Source of the DNA: Hoeflea sp. BAL378
GTDB lineage: Bacteria; Pseudomonadota; Alphaproteobacteria; Rhizobiales; Rhizobiaceae
Assembly: GCF_000759435.1 (NCBI RefSeq)
Contig: NZ_JRJG01000024.1
Coordinates: 1 to 64,000 of the forward strand
Direction of reading: 5' to 3'
Length of the DNA stretch: 64,000 nt
Shown here: piece after piece, positions 1-8,466 of the stretch
How the letters are laid out: every line of letters starts with the position of its first letter
Position numbering within the stretch: position 1 is the first letter of the stretch
Translations under genes and position numbers: made by a program
Notes under the pieces: model-generated
Seen by the model: only the letters and a program-made list of their open reading frames with translations
Databases searched by the model: none
Told to the model about the DNA's origin: nothing

Positions 1-1218
1 CCCCATGTGGAGTACGAGTCGGGCCGCCCGCGCATCGTCTCGCCGCTCTACGAGCGGCTCAAGGCCCACCGCGCCGTCTTCGGCTCCAAGCTCGGCTGGG
101 AGCGCCCCAACTGGTTCGCGCCCGAAGGCATGGAGCCGCGCGACATTCCCACCATGGGGCAGCCAAACTGGTTCGGCGCCGTGGGCGAGGAACACCGGCA
201 CGTGCGCGAGAAGGTGGGCATTTTCGACCAGTCCTCCTTCGCCAAATACGAGGTCAGCGGCGCCGATGCGCTCGCAGCGCTGAGCCGGATCTGCGCCAAC
301 GACGTGACCAGGCCGGCCGGGCGGCTGACCTACACCCAGCTTCTCAACACCCGCGGCGGCATCGAGGCGGACCTGACGGTCGCCCGCCTGTCGGAGGACC
401 GCTTCTACGTGGTCACCGGCACCGGCTTCCGCACCCATGACCTGGCCTGGATCCGCGAGCATGTGCCCGAAGCCGCCGATGTCCGGATCGACGACATCAC
501 CGAGAAATTCGGCACGCTCTCGCTGATGGGGCCGCATGCCCGCGACGTGCTGGAAAAGGTCACGGACGCCGATGTGTCCAACGCAGCCTTCCCCTTCGGC
601 CATGTCCGCGAGATCGCGGTCGCTGGCGCCAGAGTGCGGGCGCTGCGCGTGACCTATGTCGGCGAACTGGGCTGGGAGCTGCATGTTCCAATCGAGGCGA
701 CAGGCGATGTCTTCGACGCGCTGATGCAAGCCGGCCGCCCCTGGGAGATCCGCCCCGTCGGCTACCGCGCGCTGGAATCGCTGAGACTCGAAAAGGGCTA
801 TCGCGCCTGGGGCTCCGACATCACCCCCAACGACACGCCGTTCGAGGCGGGCCTCGGCTGGGCGGTCAAGCGCGCATCCAACACCGGCTTCATCGGCGAT
901 GCCGCCCTGGCTGCCGTCGCAGGCCTTCCCCTGACCAAGCGCTTCGCCGGTTTCGTCATCGACGATCCCGACGCCCTGCTGGTGGGCCGCGAGACGATCC
1001 TGCGCAACGGCGAGCCGGTGGGCTACCTCACCTCGGGCGGCTACGGCTACACGATCGGCAAGTCGATCGGCTACGGCTATGTGCGCAATCCGGACGGGGT
1101 CACCGACGAGTTCCTCGAGGAGGGCGACTACGAACTGGTCATCGCGCTCGACCGGGTGCCCGCCAGGATCGGGCTGAAGGCGTTCCTGGATCCCGCCAAC
1201 ACCCGCGTGAAGGCCTGA
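1..1218 (+). CDS. GcvT-domain FAD dehydrogenase (dimethylglycine/sarcosine dehydrogenase-like), C-terminal part
   Basis: The frame is open from the first base, so the gene starts outside the window; only the last 405 residues are visible. They match the folate-binding half of dimethylglycine/sarcosine dehydrogenase-type flavoproteins: an APEG/WERPNWF-like linker, a GcvT aminomethyltransferase domain (about residues 40-290) and a C-terminal GcvT barrel with GYLTSGG and IGYGYV segments. In this family an N-terminal DAO flavin domain demethylates an N-methyl amine and the GcvT part passes the one-carbon unit to tetrahydrofolate in the cytoplasm. The DAO half is not visible, so the substrate cannot be named. 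A GTG at position 7 is in frame but would cut the protein in the middle of a conserved segment. Confidence 0.85.
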   Translation, partial: PHVEYESGRPRIVSPLYERLKAHRAVFGSKLGWERPNWFAPEGMEPRDIPTMGQPNWFGAVGEEHRHVREKVGIFDQSSFAKYEVSGADALAALSRICANDVTRPAGRLTYTQLLNTRGGIEADLTVARLSEDRFYVVTGTGFRTHDLAWIREHVPEAADVRIDDITEKFGTLSLMGPHARDVLEKVTDADVSNAAFPFGHVREIAVAGARVRALRVTYVGELGWELHVPIEATGDVFDALMQAGRPWEIRPVGYRALESLRLEKGYRAWGSDITPNDTPFEAGLGWAVKRASNTGFIGDAALAAVAGLPLTKRFAGFVIDDPDALLVGRETILRNGEPVGYLTSGGYGYTIGKSIGYGYVRNPDGVTDEFLEEGDYELVIALDRVPARIGLKAFLDPANTRVKA

Positions 1219-1230
1219 GGCTTCCGGGCC

Positions 1231-1863
1231 TCAATGCACCTTCAGGGCAATGCAGCGGCTCGGCGTGGTTCCCTCCTCGCCGGGCATCGACACATAGGGA
1301 CCCGTGTCGTCGATCAGGGCGCAGACGCCTGCCGCCTCGAGCTCCGCGATCCGCGCGCTGAATCCCGATTGCCAGAGCACGTCCTTGACCGTGAGAACGA
1401 TCACCCCGCCCGGCGCGCAGATCCGGAACAGGTCGTCGAGGCCCTCGACCCCGACATGGCCGCTGGTGAACACGCCCGCCGAAATGATCGCGGCGAAGCA
1501 ATTGTCCGCAAACGGCAGCCGCGTGCCGAGCGCCGCCTGGCGCAGCGCGGTGTAGACGCCCTTGCGCCCGGCCACCGCCAGCATGCCGGAGGAGATGTCG
1601 AGCGCTTCGACATGACGGAAGCCGGTGATCGCCAGCCATTCGCCGATCAGGCCCGTTCCGGCGCCCGCATCGAGCAGCGGCGCGGCGCCCTTGGGCACGT
1701 GGCGGGCGAGAATGGCGAGCGAAATGGCCGGGTGCCGATATCCGGCCAGCGACATGTCCTCGTCATACTTTTCCGCCCAGGCGTCATAGACGCGCGCAAC
1801 ATCCTGCGGACTTGCCGCCTGGTAGACCGCCCCGAGCCTCGACGTCTTGTCTTCCGCATTCAT
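1231..1863 (-). CDS. Class I SAM-dependent methyltransferase
   Basis: A 210-residue protein with a glycine-rich SAM-binding loop (LLDAGAGTGLIGEWL, about residues 60-74), followed by EALDISSGML (acidic residue for the ribose) and a PPGG-like post-I region (ICAPGGVIVLTV). The layout resembles the Williams-Beuren-region-like methyltransferases (WBSCR27 type). The same frame stays open far upstream, but that extension is antisense to the next gene; the ATG at 1863 gives a normal family N-terminus. It is convergent with the GcvT-domain gene, with only 12 bases between the stops. The acceptor substrate is unknown; small metabolites are usual for this group. Confidence 0.75.
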   Translation of the reverse strand: MNAEDKTSRLGAVYQAASPQDVARVYDAWAEKYDEDMSLAGYRHPAISLAILARHVPKGAAPLLDAGAGTGLIGEWLAITGFRHVEALDISSGMLAVAGRKGVYTALRQAALGTRLPFADNCFAAIISAGVFTSGHVGVEGLDDLFRICAPGGVIVLTVKDVLWQSGFSARIAELEAAGVCALIDDTGPYVSMPGEEGTTPSRCIALKVH

Positions 1864-1965
1864 GTCCGGCTCCGCTTTCGATTGACCTGCCTGCGAGCAT
1901 AGAATTTTCAAGGACATTGTGGAACTGTAGCGGAAGCCGCGAAGCAGAAAAAAGGAGCCCCCGCC

Positions 1966-2877
1966 ATGTCGACCGAACCTGAAACCCGGCTCCGCGCCAG
2001 CCTCGCCGACATTCCCGGACTGGCCGGCTACAGCGGCCCGGTCGAACGGCTGGGAGGCCTGACCAATCTGGTGTTCCGCGTCGGCGACGCCTGCGTGCGC
2101 CTGCCGGGTGCCGGCACCGAGGAATACATCAACCGCACCCATGAAGCCGAAGCCGCCCACGCCGCGGCGCGAGCCGGCGTGAGCCCGGAGGTCATCCACG
2201 CCAACCCCGAAAACGGTATCATGGCCACCCGTTTCATCGAGGGCGCCCGAACCATGACGCCCGAAGGCTTCCGCGCCGATATCGGCGCCGTCCGGCGCGC
2301 CGGCGAAGCCTTTCGCCGGCTTCACAGCTCCGGCGCGCGGTTTCCCTTCACCTTCGAGCTGTTCTCCATGATCGACGACTATCTCCGCATCCTGTCGACC
2401 AAGGACGTGGCCCTGCCCGAGGGCTATCATGACGTGGTCGCCGAGGCGCAGACGGTGCGGGTGGCGCTGGCGCGCAATCCCGCCAAGCTGGTCGCCTGCC
2501 ACTGCGATCCGCTGTGCGAGAACTTTCTCGACACCGGCGACCGCATCTTCATCGTCGACTGGGAATATTCGGGCATGAACGACCCGATGTGGGACCTGGG
2601 TGACCTCTCCGTCGAAGCCGGCTTCGACGCGGAGCAGGACCGGGCGCTGATGCAGGCCTATTGCGGCGGCGAACCCGACGCCTCCGACCAGGCCCGGATG
2701 GTGATCTACAAGGCCATGTGCGACCTGTTGTGGACGCTGTGGGGCCTGATCCAGCTCGCCAACGGCAATCCCGCCGACGATTTCCGCGCCTATGCCGACG
2801 GCCGCTTCGCCCGCTGCCGGTCGCTGATGGCCACCGCCCAATTTTCGGACTCCCTCAAGACCTTGCAAACCGCCTGA
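1966..2877 (+). CDS. Phosphotransferase, choline/ethanolamine kinase-like
   Basis: A 303-residue aminoglycoside-phosphotransferase/choline-kinase fold protein. The nucleotide loop lies near GGLTNLVFRV (residues 30-39), the catalytic Brenner-like motif is CHCDPLCENFLD (His, Asp and Asn present, about residues 178-189), and the Mg-binding motif is IVDWEYSGMNDPMWDL (about 195-210). These are the kinase-defining residues of the family, which phosphorylates choline, ethanolamine, thiamine or related alcohols with ATP in the cytoplasm. A good ribosome site, AAAGGAG, lies about 10 bases before the ATG. It is divergent from the methyltransferase. Its position beside a methylamine-demethylating enzyme suggests quaternary-amine metabolism, but that is inference. 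Confidence 0.8.
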   Translation: MSTEPETRLRASLADIPGLAGYSGPVERLGGLTNLVFRVGDACVRLPGAGTEEYINRTHEAEAAHAAARAGVSPEVIHANPENGIMATRFIEGARTMTPEGFRADIGAVRRAGEAFRRLHSSGARFPFTFELFSMIDDYLRILSTKDVALPEGYHDVVAEAQTVRVALARNPAKLVACHCDPLCENFLDTGDRIFIVDWEYSGMNDPMWDLGDLSVEAGFDAEQDRALMQAYCGGEPDASDQARMVIYKAMCDLLWTLWGLIQLANGNPADDFRAYADGRFARCRSLMATAQFSDSLKTLQTA

Positions 2878-2956
2878 CTGTGCGCTTCAGTCCTGCCGAT
2901 GCCGGCTGAAGCCCGCATCGCAAGGCCCGCCCCGCACCCCCGATCTGGACACTTTC

Positions 2957-3664
2957 ATGCGCTTTCTCGTCATTCAGCATTCGGACAAAGAACATGCGGG
3001 CGCCTTCAGGGCCATGTTCGCGCGCGACGGCCACCAGCTTGTCCCCTGCATCGCGCCCCGGGAGATCAACGACATCGACCTCGGCGATGTCGACGGCCTC
3101 TGGGTGCTGGGCGGGCCGATGCAGGTGTGGCAGACGGAAGAACTGCCCTGGCTTGCCCGCGAAATCGAGGTGATCCGCCATGCGGTGCTCGACCGCAAGA
3201 TGCCCTATTTCGGCATCTGCCTCGGCCATCAACTGCTCGCCCATGCCTTGGGCGGAAAAGTCAGTCAGGCAAATGAATCAGAGATCGGGCTGCATCATGT
3301 GGAGAAGCACGGCGACCCGCCTTTGCTGAGCGGCGTGTCCAGCCGGTTTCCGTGTTTCCAATGGCACAGCGCCGAGATCAGCCGGTTGCCCGAAGGCGCG
3401 GAAATTCTCGCCGCGTCCGGGCGGTGCGGCGTGCAGGTCATGCAATGGGGCACGACCGCAAGCTCCGTCCAGTTCCACGCCGAGATGGATGCGGCCACGC
3501 TGCGGGACTGGTACGAGATCGAGGAGTGCGAGGAGACGCTGCGGCAGGAGATCGGTGATGAGGCGGTGGATCGGGTGTTTGACGATCTGGCGGCGCTCGA
3601 AGCCGAACTCGGCTCCCTGCAGACGAGCCTCTATTCGAACTGGATGTCGCGGCTCCGGGCTTAG
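2957..3664 (+). CDS. Class I glutamine amidotransferase (GMP-synthase-like)
   Basis: A 235-residue stand-alone GATase1 domain. The nucleophile elbow is GICLGHQ with Cys88, and the other catalytic residues are in QFHAEM (His174, Glu176), so the full Cys-His-Glu triad is present. The N-terminal WVLGGPM segment is typical of the GMP-synthase-like subgroup (COG0518). Members hydrolyse glutamine to supply ammonia or act as gamma-glutamyl-type hydrolases. No synthetase domain follows, so the acceptor reaction is unknown. It lies 79 bases after the phosphotransferase on the same strand and may be co-transcribed. It ends before a strong hairpin shared with the convergent transporter gene. Confidence 0.85.
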   Translation: MRFLVIQHSDKEHAGAFRAMFARDGHQLVPCIAPREINDIDLGDVDGLWVLGGPMQVWQTEELPWLAREIEVIRHAVLDRKMPYFGICLGHQLLAHALGGKVSQANESEIGLHHVEKHGDPPLLSGVSSRFPCFQWHSAEISRLPEGAEILAASGRCGVQVMQWGTTASSVQFHAEMDAATLRDWYEIEECEETLRQEIGDEAVDRVFDDLAALEAELGSLQTSLYSNWMSRLRA

Positions 3665-3707
3665 GCCTCCCCCGGCCTTGCCAGCCATTCCCCCCGGAAA
3701 CCCGAAA

Positions 3708-3728
3708 GGGCGCCCCACAGGGGCGCCC
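3708..3728 (-). terminator. Perfect GC hairpin between convergent genes
   Basis: Arms GGGCGCCCC (3708-3716) and GGGGCGCCC (3720-3728) pair perfectly around a 3-base loop. Read on the minus strand the hairpin is followed by TTTC, so it fits best as the rho-independent terminator of the binding-protein gene that ends at 3764, though it can also stop transcription from the plus-strand amidotransferase gene. Confidence 0.7.
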
Positions 3729-3763
3729 CTCATCCATCTCGGGCCGTGTCTGGCCGTTGGCCG

Positions 3764-5020
3764 TTACTTCATCGAGGCCTTGACGGCCGCGACATCCTCG
3801 GCCGACATCTGGCCGCTGGTGACGACTTCGCCGCCCTTGATCTGCCAGAGGCGGAACGGGCCGGAAATGTCGCCGTACTGGTCGAACGAGACATTGCCGA
3901 TCACGCCCTGGTAGTTGATCGGCTTGCCTTCACTGATCAGCGCCAGCGCTTTCTTGAACTCTTCGGGTCCGGCATAGATCACCTCGCCTTCGGGATCGAC
4001 GACCGAGCGGATGGCGTCGCGGATCGCATCCGATTCCGCCTTGCCGGCCTTGGCCACGGCGAGGCCGACGATCGCGCCCGCGTCATAGGACCGGTCCGCC
4101 GCCGGAGCCGACGGGGCGATGCCGCCCGAGAAGGCTTCGTAGTTGGCGTAGAAATACTTGGTCGATTCCGTCTCGGTGGTGCCCGACGAGGTGCCATAGG
4201 CGCCCTCGAGGTAATCGGCGCCGACGGCCTCGATGAAGTCGGTGGAGTTCATGCCGTCATTGAGCAGGAACTTCTGCGGTCCGCCCTGGCTGATCCAGGC
4301 CCGCGCCACGGTGGCGCCGTCGACCGGATAGCTGATCAGATACAGCGCTTCCGGCGCGCCTTCCATCGCCGCGGTCACCTCGGCGCTGTAGTTGGGCTGG
4401 TTCTCATTGTAGGGCGTGGCGGACGTGATCACGCCGCCGAGCGCCTCATAGGAGGCCGTGAACTCGCGGGTCAGGTTGAGGCCGAAATCATTGTTGACGT
4501 GAATGATGGCGAGTTTCTTGAGTCCGGAATCGATGGCGTATTTCGCCGCGGCGATCCCCTGCAGCGCATCCGAGGTGATGGTGCGGAAGAAATAGCCGCC
4601 GGTCTTGCCGTCGCGGCTGAGCTGCGTGAGCGTCGGGCTCGAGGAGGCGGGCGAAACCTGAACAACGCCGGCCGCCGCGGTGACCGAAGTCAGGATCGGG
4701 ATCGACACCGAGGAGATGATGCCGCCGATAACGACCGGAACTTCCTTGATGTTGACGAGCTGCGTCGCCTGGTCGACGGCGACATTGCCCTGGCTCTGGC
4801 TGTCGCGGGTGTCGGTCACCAACTGGCATCCGAGCACGCCGCCGGCCTCGTTGATGTCGCGGAAGGCCATTTCCACCGACTTGGCACCGGCCTGGCCGTA
4901 GGCGCCGGCGGGACCTGTCAGTTCCATCACCATGCCGATGGTGATGTCGCAGGCCTGCGCGCTCAGCACTGACCCGCACAGAAAGGCCATCGCAAGGCCG
5001 GATTTCCTGATCATGTTCAT
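3764..5020 (-). CDS. Branched-chain amino acid/amide-type ABC transporter substrate-binding protein
   Basis: A 418-residue type I periplasmic binding protein (Leu/Ile/Val- and amide-binding family). It starts with a Sec signal peptide (RK followed by a hydrophobic stretch, SAQA, cleavage about residue 23), then the family opening ITIGMVMELTGPAGAYGQ. It should capture the ligand in the periplasm for the ATPases and permeases encoded divergently at 7684-11064. It is the last gene of the minus-strand GntR operon. The ligand cannot be read from the sequence; neighbouring AKRs and a RidA domain suggest an amide or amino-acid derivative. Confidence 0.85.
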   Translation of the reverse strand: MNMIRKSGLAMAFLCGSVLSAQACDITIGMVMELTGPAGAYGQAGAKSVEMAFRDINEAGGVLGCQLVTDTRDSQSQGNVAVDQATQLVNIKEVPVVIGGIISSVSIPILTSVTAAAGVVQVSPASSSPTLTQLSRDGKTGGYFFRTITSDALQGIAAAKYAIDSGLKKLAIIHVNNDFGLNLTREFTASYEALGGVITSATPYNENQPNYSAEVTAAMEGAPEALYLISYPVDGATVARAWISQGGPQKFLLNDGMNSTDFIEAVGADYLEGAYGTSSGTTETESTKYFYANYEAFSGGIAPSAPAADRSYDAGAIVGLAVAKAGKAESDAIRDAIRSVVDPEGEVIYAGPEEFKKALALISEGKPINYQGVIGNVSFDQYGDISGPFRLWQIKGGEVVTSGQMSAEDVAAVKASMK

Positions 5021-5058
5021 TCTCGCTCTCCTTGTTATTGGGCCTCTCTCGCCCGTTC

Positions 5059-5466
5059 TTATTCGGTGGGTATCCAGGTTTCCTGAAGCTGCCGCCAGAT
5101 CACGCCTTCGGGCGCATGGGCGTCAGCGGTGAACACCGCAGAAGAGCGACGGGCGGTTTTTTCGCCATCGATCACCTGATGCTCGTCGTAGATCACAAGC
5201 GCGGCGCCGGTGCCGATCTGCCGCGCTGCGACCAATTCCACTCTGATTTCGAAGTCCGCCGGGCGCTTGCCGCGGGCCGACGTGATCATCGATACAATCT
5301 CCGCCTGCCCGATGGTGTTGGCGTCGGGCTCGATCATCACCATGTCCGGCGCGAAGGCGCGGAGCGACGCCGCGAGTTCCGCCTCGGCGGCACGGCCCGT
5401 GAACCACTCCACGAAGAAGGCGTGCCGCTTGATGACTTCGGCTTGCGCGCTTGCGATCAGATCCAC
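5059..5466 (-). CDS. NTF2-like (SnoaL/DUF4440-type) small protein
   Basis: A 135-residue single-domain protein with the alpha+beta cone pattern of NTF2-like proteins: an N-terminal helix with HAFFVEWFTGR, a central VMIEPDANTIGQAEI segment, and C-terminal strands ending QLQETWIP. The family includes small isomerases, hydrolases and non-catalytic ligand binders, so no reaction can be assigned. There are no signal peptide or membrane segments. It is tightly placed 4 bases after the aldo/keto reductase and 38 bases before the binding-protein gene, clearly within the same operon, so a role in processing the imported substrate is plausible. Confidence 0.65.
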   Translation of the reverse strand: MDLIASAQAEVIKRHAFFVEWFTGRAAEAELAASLRAFAPDMVMIEPDANTIGQAEIVSMITSARGKRPADFEIRVELVAARQIGTGAALVIYDEHQVIDGEKTARRSSAVFTADAHAPEGVIWRQLQETWIPTE

Positions 5467-5470
5467 CGGC

Positions 5471-6520
5471 TCAGTGCCCCTCTTTGTTGAGATTGTATTT
5501 CATCACCGAACCATGCCTGCCGTTGCGGTCGCGTTCGAGCGCGTAGACATCGCCCGGCACCGGGTTGGCGCGGGCCAGAACCGCGTTGATCTCGGCAAAA
5601 TCCTGTTGGGTGAGCGCGATGTCCGGGATGGCGAGATTGCGCGCCAGGTGATCGCGGTTGCGCGCGCCGACGATCACCGCCGCCACGCCGGGACGCTCCA
5701 GCACCGCGCGGCTGGCGATCGAGGCGATGTCGCTGTCGTGGCGGGCGGCGACATTGGCCAGCGCCTGCAGCAGGTCCTGGAACAATGCCCAGCCGCCGAA
5801 CTCGTCGACGATCAGCTTGTACTTGATCAGCGACCGGTTCTCGAACGGCGCCTGCGGCTCGGGCGCGCCGAGCGACCGCTCGGAAAACAGCCCGCCGCCG
5901 ACCGAGCCGTAGCACAGCAGGCTGATCCCCGCCGCCATCGCCGCCGCGACCATCGAGCGCGACGGCCGGTCGTCGATCAGCGAATACTGCACCTGCATCG
6001 AGACCAGCGGCACGCCGGCATCGAGGATCCGCCGCATCTGCACCGTGTCGAAATTGGTGCCGCCGATATTGGCGATCTTGCCGTCCCGGCGCAGATCGGC
6101 GAGCCAGGTGGCGACCTCGACCTGGCGGTCGACCTCGTAGTCCCACCAGTGGAACTGCACCAGATGCAGTTGCTCAAGGCCAAGCCGCGCCAGCGAGGTG
6201 TCGATGGCTGCGGCGACATCGGCCTTCGTCAGCGTTGCAAGCTTGCCGAGATCCGGCACGAATTTCGTGTGTACCTTGATCCGGTCCAGCGCCTCCTGCC
6301 CGCGCACTTTCAGATACTCCGCCCGGAAGGCGCCGATCAGCGCCTCCACGCCGGTGTAGATGTCGGCGCAGTCGAAGGTGGTGATGCCGGCATCGGCAAA
6401 GGCGATCATGTCGTCGATCACCGTGTCCCGGTCGATTTCGCCATGGCCGCCGGCCAGTTGCCAGCCGCCCTTGATGACGCGGGAGATGCGGTGGCCGGGC
6501 GCCAGGTCAAACGTCTGCAT
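5471..6520 (-). CDS. Aldo/keto reductase
   Basis: A 349-residue (alpha/beta)8 AKR. The catalytic tetrad is visible as Asp50, Tyr55 (TFDCADIY), Lys86 (VHTKF) and His124 (VQFHWW). NADPH-binding segments near the C-terminus (ASRAVLERPGVAAVIVGARN) are conserved. It reduces or oxidises a carbonyl/alcohol in the cytoplasm with NAD(P). It is clearly paralogous to the AKR half of the fusion at 11068-12534: both share QFHWW, a GG/GVTNFD segment, the PLVS-QV-SLID block and FSER--G-PEP. It overlaps the TIGR04076 gene by 14 bases. Confidence 0.88.
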   Translation of the reverse strand: MQTFDLAPGHRISRVIKGGWQLAGGHGEIDRDTVIDDMIAFADAGITTFDCADIYTGVEALIGAFRAEYLKVRGQEALDRIKVHTKFVPDLGKLATLTKADVAAAIDTSLARLGLEQLHLVQFHWWDYEVDRQVEVATWLADLRRDGKIANIGGTNFDTVQMRRILDAGVPLVSMQVQYSLIDDRPSRSMVAAAMAAGISLLCYGSVGGGLFSERSLGAPEPQAPFENRSLIKYKLIVDEFGGWALFQDLLQALANVAARHDSDIASIASRAVLERPGVAAVIVGARNRDHLARNLAIPDIALTQQDFAEINAVLARANPVPGDVYALERDRNGRHGSVMKYNLNKEGH

Positions 6521-6863
6521 GATCGTCTCCGAGGGGCACGGCGGTCGTGTCGGAATGATTGAAACGGCGCAGCTTCGTGCGGGTGATCTTCAGCCGCGAC
6601 GGGCAGTTGGGATCCGGGCAGGCGACCTCGGCGTCGGTCGACATCCAGTCATTGCGGTCGGTCTGCCGCTGCTTGGCGGCAAGCAGCGGCAGCACCGAGG
6701 CCAGCGAATAGATCGAGATCCCCTGGCCGGCCGGCAGATGCAGCATCTCGCCCCTGAGTTCGAAATAGTCGCCCACCTTCGCCCCGCACCAGATCTTCGC
6801 CCCTTCGGGCGCAACCACCTCGACCTTGAGGTCCCACAGATCGAAACCCTCGTTCCCGCTCAT
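6507..6863 (-). CDS. TIGR04076 family protein
   Basis: A 118-residue protein whose C-A-KVGDYFEL-G opening, LHLPAGQGISIYSLASVLPLL middle and WMSTDAEVACPDPNCPSRLKI segment agree with the uncharacterised TIGR04076 family (moderate certainty, from memory). Three cysteines, two of them in CPDPNC, could bind metal or a cofactor. No function is established for the family. It is translationally packed between the GntR gene (overlap 4 bases) and the AKR gene (overlap 14 bases), so it belongs to the same catabolic operon. Confidence 0.7.
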   Translation of the reverse strand: MSGNEGFDLWDLKVEVVAPEGAKIWCGAKVGDYFELRGEMLHLPAGQGISIYSLASVLPLLAAKQRQTDRNDWMSTDAEVACPDPNCPSRLKITRTKLRRFNHSDTTAVPLGDDHADV

Positions 6864-7585
6864 GATGCAATCCTGTTTTCGCTGTGCCAGAAATCAGCGC
6901 CCGCACGCTCCAGAATGGCGAAGGCCTGGTTGATGTCCGCCTTCAACTCGTGCGCAACCCGTGCGCGGTCGCCCGCCGCGATCGCCGAAAGGATGCCGCG
7001 GTGGTGCAGCGTCGCGGCCCTGTCGGTGAGCGGCCGGTGCAGTTTCGCCGCCGCGCGGACATAGGGTCCGGCCTGCATCCACAGGCTTTCGATGACCGGC
7101 ATCAGCACCGATGAGCCCGCGGCCTGATAGAGATGGAAATGGAAGGCATGATTGAGGGTGGCGATGTCGCCTGTCTCGCGGGTTTCCTCATAGGCGTCGG
7201 TCAGCGCCTCGAGCCGGGCGATATCCGCCGCGGAGAGATTTTCCATCGCCCGCGCCGCCAGTTCGCCCTCGATCAGCGACCGAGCCTGGGCAATGTCGCG
7301 CGCCCGTTCCAGCGTCAACAGCGGCACCCGGACCCGCCGGTTCGGCATCGCCTCGAGCGCCCGCTCGGACACGAGCCGCGCCAGTGCTTCCCGCACCGGC
7401 ATCGAGCTCACGGACATGCGCTGGGCGACGTCGCCGGCCAGGAAGAACTCGCCGGCATCGAAGCGTCCCTGGATCAGCGCATCGCGCAACTGCCTGTAGA
7501 TGCGGTCCTGAACCGTCTCGCGCTCGACCGGAGACAACCGGTCCAGGCCGGGTCCGTCCATCGGTGAAGAAGTTTGAAAATTCAT
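6860..7585 (-). CDS. GntR family regulator, FCD domain
   Basis: A 241-residue protein. An N-terminal winged helix (IYRQLRDALIQGRF, then MSVSSMPVREALARL, residues about 25-75) is followed by an all-helical FCD ligand domain (about 95-220) with His residues in HAFHFHLYQA, HHRGIL and AHELKADI that usually bind a metal. The ATG at 7585 is preferred; an in-frame extension to 7738 would overlap the divergent ATPase gene. It heads the minus-strand operon and faces the importer operon, so it probably controls both from the 98-bp gap, where a GTTGATCAAC palindrome lies. Confidence 0.88.
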   Translation of the reverse strand: MNFQTSSPMDGPGLDRLSPVERETVQDRIYRQLRDALIQGRFDAGEFFLAGDVAQRMSVSSMPVREALARLVSERALEAMPNRRVRVPLLTLERARDIAQARSLIEGELAARAMENLSAADIARLEALTDAYEETRETGDIATLNHAFHFHLYQAAGSSVLMPVIESLWMQAGPYVRAAAKLHRPLTDRAATLHHRGILSAIAAGDRARVAHELKADINQAFAILERAGADFWHSENRIAS

Positions 7586-7660
7586 TCTGCCGCTGCCCGT
7601 CCTGCCTCGTCCGGACTTTACTTTAGGCCTCAAACATGTTCCTGTAAATGATAAATGATT

Positions 7661-7670
7661 GTTGATCAAC
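7661..7670. promoter_or_regulatory. Candidate operator between divergent GntR and ABC operons
   Basis: GTTGATCAAC is a perfect 10-bp palindrome in an AT-rich gap between the GntR start (7585) and the ATPase start (7684). Its location suits a site for the FCD regulator controlling both directions. It is a single copy, so this is inference from symmetry and position. Confidence 0.4.
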
Positions 7671-7683
7671 TTTGGCTCCGCGA

Positions 7684-8466
7684 ATGTCCCAACCCAGCCA
7701 GCCGCCCATTCTTCAAGCCCGCGGCCTGACCAAGTCATTCGGCGGGTTTCGTGCCGTCAATGACATTTCGCTGGACTTGGGCACGAGTGAAATCCTGGGC
7801 GTGATCGGCCCGAACGGCGCGGGAAAATCCACGCTGTTCAACCTCCTGGCCGGCGCCGTGCCGATCGATGCGGGCAGTGTCCATCTCGCCGGAGTCAATC
7901 TCACCCATGCCCGCCCCGAAGCCCGGATCAAGTCCGGCATGGGCCGCACCTTCCAGATCCCGCGGCCGTTTCCGCGGATGACGGTCTTGGAAAACGTCAT
8001 GACATCGGCGCAGGGCCAGCGCGGCGAAAGCCTGCTCTCCGCCCTGATCGCGCCGCGCCAGGTGGCAGCCCAAGAACGCGCCAACGCCAACCGGGCGCGC
8101 GACATCCTCGATTTCGTCTCGCTCTCGCATCTTGAAGATCAGCCCGCCTCGGTACTCTCGGGCGGACAGCGCAAGCTGCTGGAATTGGCCCGCGTGATGA
8201 TGGCCGATCCACGGTTGATCCTTCTTGACGAACCCGCCGCCGGCGTCAATCCGGCGCTTCTCGACCTGATCATCGACCGGATCCTGGCGATCAACAGGCT
8301 CGGCATCGCCGTCCTCCTGATCGAGCACAACATGGAGATGATCGCCCGGCTCTGCCCCCGCGTGATCGTCATGGCCGCGGGCAAGGCGCTGGCCGAAGGC
8401 GCGCCCGCCGAGGTCACCCGGCGCGCCGACGTGATCGACGTCTATCTGGAGGGAATGCCGGCATGA
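7684..8466 (+). CDS. ABC transporter ATP-binding protein, LivG type
   Basis: A 260-residue ATPase of the branched-chain amino acid (HAAT) importer class. Walker A is GPNGAGKST (about residues 43-51), the signature is LSGGQRKLLELARVMM, Walker B is LILLDEPAAGVNP, and the switch His is in LIEHNMEM. The extended LivG C-terminus (AEGAPAEVTRRADVIDVYLEG) is present. A TTG at 7672 is in frame, but the ATG at 7684 gives the normal N-terminus; neither has a strong ribosome site. It is the first gene of a plus-strand operon, overlapping the next start by ATGA. Confidence 0.9.
   Translation: MSQPSQPPILQARGLTKSFGGFRAVNDISLDLGTSEILGVIGPNGAGKSTLFNLLAGAVPIDAGSVHLAGVNLTHARPEARIKSGMGRTFQIPRPFPRMTVLENVMTSAQGQRGESLLSALIAPRQVAAQERANANRARDILDFVSLSHLEDQPASVLSGGQRKLLELARVMMADPRLILLDEPAAGVNPALLDLIIDRILAINRLGIAVLLIEHNMEMIARLCPRVIVMAAGKALAEGAPAEVTRRADVIDVYLEGMPA

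Noticed and set aside
6860-7738. Longer start for the GntR gene
   Set aside because: Would overlap the divergent ATPase gene and the GTTGATCAAC palindrome; the ATG at 7585 gives a normal N-terminus.
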